This document shows, one piece after another, positions 4,348 through 7,159 of a stretch of DNA of 7,159 nucleotides. Every line of letters begins with the position of its first letter. Position 1 is the first letter of the stretch. Under the pieces are notes generated by a model. The model was not told where the DNA came from, searched no databases, and saw only the letters and a list, made by a program, of their open reading frames with translations. This DNA is from Puniceicoccales bacterium (GTDB lineage Bacteria > Verrucomicrobiota > Verrucomicrobiia > Opitutales > UBA953): assembly GCA_031284845.1 (NCBI GenBank), contig JAITXH010000013.1:1-7159 (forward strand), in the 5' to 3' direction. Both the position numbers and the translations under genes were made by a program.

Positions 4348-7104
4348 ATGTCGCGCCTGAAAAAATCCTCCTCCGAACACGCCTCGACCAGCGCACCCGC
4401 CGAAGAGGCGCCCGCCACCATCGTCTTGCGTGGCGCACGCGAGCATAACCTGCGCAACCTCGACCTCGACATCCCGCACAACACCTTCGTCGTCGTCACC
4501 GGCGTCTCCGGCTCAGGCAAATCTTCGCTCGCGTTTGACGTGCTCTTCGCCGAAGGCCAACGCCGCTTCCTCGAGTGCATGTCCGCCTACGCCCGCCAAT
4601 TCGTCGAACAATTGCCCAAGCCCGAACTAGACTACCTCGGCGGCCTGCCGCCCACCGTCGCCATTGAGCAACGCGTCACCCGAGGCGGCGCAAAAAGCAC
4701 CGTCGCCACCGTTACCGAAGTCGCCCAATACCTGCGCCTGCTCTACGCCCGCAACGGCACGGCCCACAACCCCGCCACCGGCAACGCCCTGACAAACGCC
4801 ACACCGGACGCACTGCACGGGCGCATCCGTGCCGCCGCCGCCCGCGCCACCAGCGGTCTCCTGCTGTGTGCGCCCGTGGTGCGCGACCGCAAGGGACACC
4901 ACCAGCCGCTCGCGAATTGGGCAACCAAACACGGCTACACCGCGCTGCGCATTGACGGCAAGGTGACGCCGCTCGACCGCTTCAAACCGCTCGACCGCTA
5001 CCGCACACACGACATCGAAGTCGTCATCGCCGAAGTGCCGCCGAAGGGGACGGCACCGATTGCCGCGCTCACGGAAGCCCTGCGGCTCGGCAAGGGCACA
5101 TGCCTGCTCACCGGCACCGGCGGTAAAATTGTGGAATGGCTCTCCACCGAGCGCACCGACCCGCAGACGGGCGAATCGTTTCCCGAACTGGAGCCGAAAC
5201 ATTTTTCGTGGAACTCCCCGCAAGGCTGGTGCCCCGCGTGTCACGGCCACGGGCGCGTCGTCGAGCAATTCGCCAACGAGGACAAGGAGCACCTGAACGA
5301 CAGCCCGAACCTCGACCGCGTGGGCGACGCGATTTGTCCAGAGTGCAGCGGGGCGCGGTTGAACGCGTTTAGCGCGTCGGTGTCGTTGGAAGCGAAATCA
5401 AAAAACAAAGACAAAACCGGCGCGGCGGAAATCACCTTGCCCGAATTGCTCGCGTTGCCGCCGCTTGCGGTGATGGACGTGTTGGCGCGGCTCGTGCTTG
5501 ATAAACGCGGACGCGCCGTTGCGGAAAGTATCGTTCCCGAAATCAACGCCCGCCTGCAATTTCTCGACCGCGTGGGCCTCGGCTACCTCGCGCTCGACCG
5601 CGCCGCCGACACCTTGAGCGGCGGCGAAGCCCAACGCATCCGCCTCGCCGCGCAGCTCGGCTCCAACCTCGCCGGTGCCCTCTACGTGCTCGACGAACCC
5701 AGCATCGGCCTGCATCCGCAAGACAACACGCGCCTCATCGAATCGCTGAAAAAACTCCGCGACCGCGGCAACACCGTCCTCGTCGTCGAGCACGACGAAG
5801 ACACGATGCGCGCCGCCGACATGGTGATAGACCTCGGCCCGGGCGCAGGCGTCCACGGCGGAAATCTCATCGCCATCGGCACCGTCGAAGAAATCAAAAA
5901 GCACAAAGACTCGCTCACCGCGCGTTACCTGCGCACCGCCATCAAACACCCGTTGCGCGGCGCGTGGCGGAGCGTCGGTGCCGTCGCCAAAGGGCGCGGC
6001 GGCAAGAGCGCCGATGCTTTTCTCGAGATAATTTCGCCCAAGTTGCGCAACCTCAAAGGTGCCGACGTGCGCATCCCACTGGGGCGGCTCACCGTTGTTT
6101 GCGGCGTCTCCGGCGCGGGCAAGTCCACGCTCGTGCGCGACCTCCTCGCTCCGGCGGTGGCCCACGCCGTGCGCCAAAACGCCAAACGCATCACCGGACG
6201 CCAACTCCTCGCCGCCGGAGTTTTCCCGAAAACGACGGCACCGATGCCGTTGGAGGAATTGCGCGGCGCGCACCAACTCAAGCAAGTTATCCTCGTTGAC
6301 CAAGACCCCATCGGTAAGACGCCGCGCTCGACACCGGCGACCTACCTGGGCGCATTTGAGCGCATCCGGCGGCACTTCGCGAATCTGCCGGAGTCAAAAA
6401 TGCGCGGCCACGACGCGAGTTATTTTTCCTTCAACACCAGCGGCGGGCGTTGCGAAACCTGCTCCGGTGCCGGTCGCGTGAAACTGGAGATGAACTTTTT
6501 GCCCGACACCTACGTCCTCTGCGAAGATTGCGGCGGCAGTCGTTTTGGCGCGTCGGCGGCGGAAGTGCGCTGGAACGGCAAAAACATCGGCGACGTGCTG
6601 GCGATGAGCTTTGAGGAAGCGGCGGTATTTTTCTCCTTCGACAAGCATCTGAAAGCCATGCTCGAACTGATGGTAAAAACCGGCCTCGGCTACCTCACCC
6701 TCGGCCAAAGCAGCCCCACTTTGAGCGGCGGCGAAGCGCAACGCTTGAAGCTCGTAAGCGAGTTGGCAAAAGGTCTGCCGACCATCGGCAACCTCGGGCG
6801 CGACGGCAAACCGCAGCGCAATCTTTACATTCTGGAAGAACCGACCATCGGCCTGCATCAAGCGGACTGCGAACGCCTGTTGGAGTTGCTGCACGCCCTC
6901 GTCGAGCAAGGCCACACGGTCATTGTGATTGAGCACCATTTGGATGTCCTTGCAGAAGCGGATTGGGTTTTAGAATTGGGGCCGACTGGCGGCGACGCCG
7001 GCGGCGAACTGCTTTACCAAGGCCCTGTCACCGGCCTTGCCGCCGCCAGCACACCGACGGCACCGTTCCTAAAAAAGTGCTTACAACCTATGCACGTTCT
7101 TTGA
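4348..7104 (+). CDS. uvrA: UvrA-family excinuclease ATPase, divergent paralogue with reduced insertion domain
   Basis: UvrA dimers find DNA lesions and load UvrB in nucleotide excision repair. This 918-residue protein has the full tandem ABC layout: Walker A GVSGSGKS (52-59); SAYARQFVEQLPKPELDY; a UvrB-binding-like region with LLLCAPVVRDRKG and LRIDGKV (about 170-206); CPAC (295-298) and CPEC (330-333); signature LSGGE (423-427); Walker B YVLDEPSIGLH (446-456); second Walker A GVSGAGKS (586-593); an intact DNA-binding zinc module with Cys702, 705, 725 and 728; second LSGGE (792-796); and second Walker B YILEEPTIGLH (827-837). Differences from E. coli UvrA: only 31 residues separate CPAC from CPEC, where a domain of about 100 normally sits; the cysteines expected near residues 141 and 271 are gone; Glu830 replaces the Walker B Asp; and a loop of about 10 residues is added before it. 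The first 23 residues are Ser/Ala-rich and not conserved. No Shine-Dalgarno precedes the ATG. A housekeeping UvrA presumably exists elsewhere; drug-resistance-type UvrA paralogues are an alternative. Confidence 0.88.
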   Translation: MSRLKKSSSEHASTSAPAEEAPATIVLRGAREHNLRNLDLDIPHNTFVVVTGVSGSGKSSLAFDVLFAEGQRRFLECMSAYARQFVEQLPKPELDYLGGLPPTVAIEQRVTRGGAKSTVATVTEVAQYLRLLYARNGTAHNPATGNALTNATPDALHGRIRAAAARATSGLLLCAPVVRDRKGHHQPLANWATKHGYTALRIDGKVTPLDRFKPLDRYRTHDIEVVIAEVPPKGTAPIAALTEALRLGKGTCLLTGTGGKIVEWLSTERTDPQTGESFPELEPKHFSWNSPQGWCPACHGHGRVVEQFANEDKEHLNDSPNLDRVGDAICPECSGARLNAFSASVSLEAKSKNKDKTGAAEITLPELLALPPLAVMDVLARLVLDKRGRAVAESIVPEINARLQFLDRVGLGYLALDRAADTLSGGEAQRIRLAAQLGSNLAGALYVLDEPSIGLHPQDNTRLIESLKKLRDRGNTVLVVEHDEDTMRAADMVIDLGPGAGVHGGNLIAIGTVEEIKKHKDSLTARYLRTAIKHPLRGAWRSVGAVAKGRGGKSADAFLEIISPKLRNLKGADVRIPLGRLTVVCGVSGAGKSTLVRDLLAPAVAHAVRQNAKRITGRQLLAAGVFPKTTAPMPLEELRGAHQLKQVILVDQDPIGKTPRSTPATYLGAFERIRRHFANLPESKMRGHDASYFSFNTSGGRCETCSGAGRVKLEMNFLPDTYVLCEDCGGSRFGASAAEVRWNGKNIGDVLAMSFEEAAVFFSFDKHLKAMLELMVKTGLGYLTLGQSSPTLSGGEAQRLKLVSELAKGLPTIGNLGRDGKPQRNLYILEEPTIGLHQADCERLLELLHALVEQGHTVIVIEHHLDVLAEADWVLELGPTGGDAGGELLYQGPVTGLAAASTPTAPFLKKCLQPMHVL

Positions 7105-7159
7105 AAAACACTTCGTGCCGTGTATCGCGATAACAACATTGAGGTTATTAAGGACTTTA
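7105..7159. other. 3' flank of the UvrA-like gene
   Basis: The last 55 bases contain no gene. A weak inverted repeat ATAAC (7130-7134) and GTTAT (7144-7148) with a 9-base loop is present, without a T-run, so I do not call a terminator. Confidence 0.3.

Noticed and set aside
4082..4360. 92-codon ORF between the synthase and UvrA-like genes
   Set aside because: It overlaps both neighbours, has no recognisable family features, and crosses an inverted-repeat block; it reads like translated non-coding DNA.
5398..6375. Long minus-strand open frame inside the UvrA-like gene
   Set aside because: It lies entirely antisense to a well-conserved gene in high-GC DNA, where stop codons are rare; the translation is low-complexity and resembles no family.

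Overview
The window carries four complete genes, all on the plus strand, with no RNA gene, CRISPR array or insertion-sequence ends that I can see. The gene content suggests a bacterium of the Verrucomicrobiota, probably the Opitutia side. This is an inference from three things: the style of the transposase-like protein, a long fungal-like cystathionine gamma-synthase, and an atypical UvrA. It is not a firm placement. Classical Shine-Dalgarno sequences are absent before the starts, and two genes have short A-runs there instead.

Layout: bases 1-1078 hold a RAYT-type (REP-associated tyrosine transposase) HUH protein with short inverted repeats at its edges. Bases 1079-1311 are non-coding, with an extended -10 promoter, a possible 12-codon leader ORF, a small palindrome and a run of nine Gs. 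Bases 1312-2574 encode a diaminopimelate decarboxylase (lysA). After 24 bases, 2599-4101 encode a cystathionine gamma-synthase-like PLP enzyme, so these two probably form an operon. Bases 4102-4347 are non-coding and contain an inverted-repeat block. Bases 4348-7104 encode a UvrA-family ATPase, and the last 55 bases hold nothing I can name.

The two PLP enzymes act on separate branches of the aspartate amino-acid family: lysine from meso-diaminopimelate, and cystathionine on the way to methionine. Pairing them would couple supply of both end products. The UvrA-like gene does not obviously belong with them. It keeps both ATPase modules and a recognisable UvrB-binding region, but it lacks most of the insertion domain, has lost the zinc-ligand motifs in the UvrB-binding region, and has Glu for Asp in the second Walker B motif. 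It looks like a divergent paralogue rather than the housekeeping UvrA.

Base composition differs along the window. Hand counts of single 60-base lines give 26 G+C in 121-180 (RAYT) and 44 G+C in 5641-5700 (UvrA-like), which fits the RAYT gene being an acquired element. I found no clear evidence of a wholly new system. The most distinctive items are the UvrA variant, the fungal-like synthase in a bacterial operon, and the structured leader before lysA.
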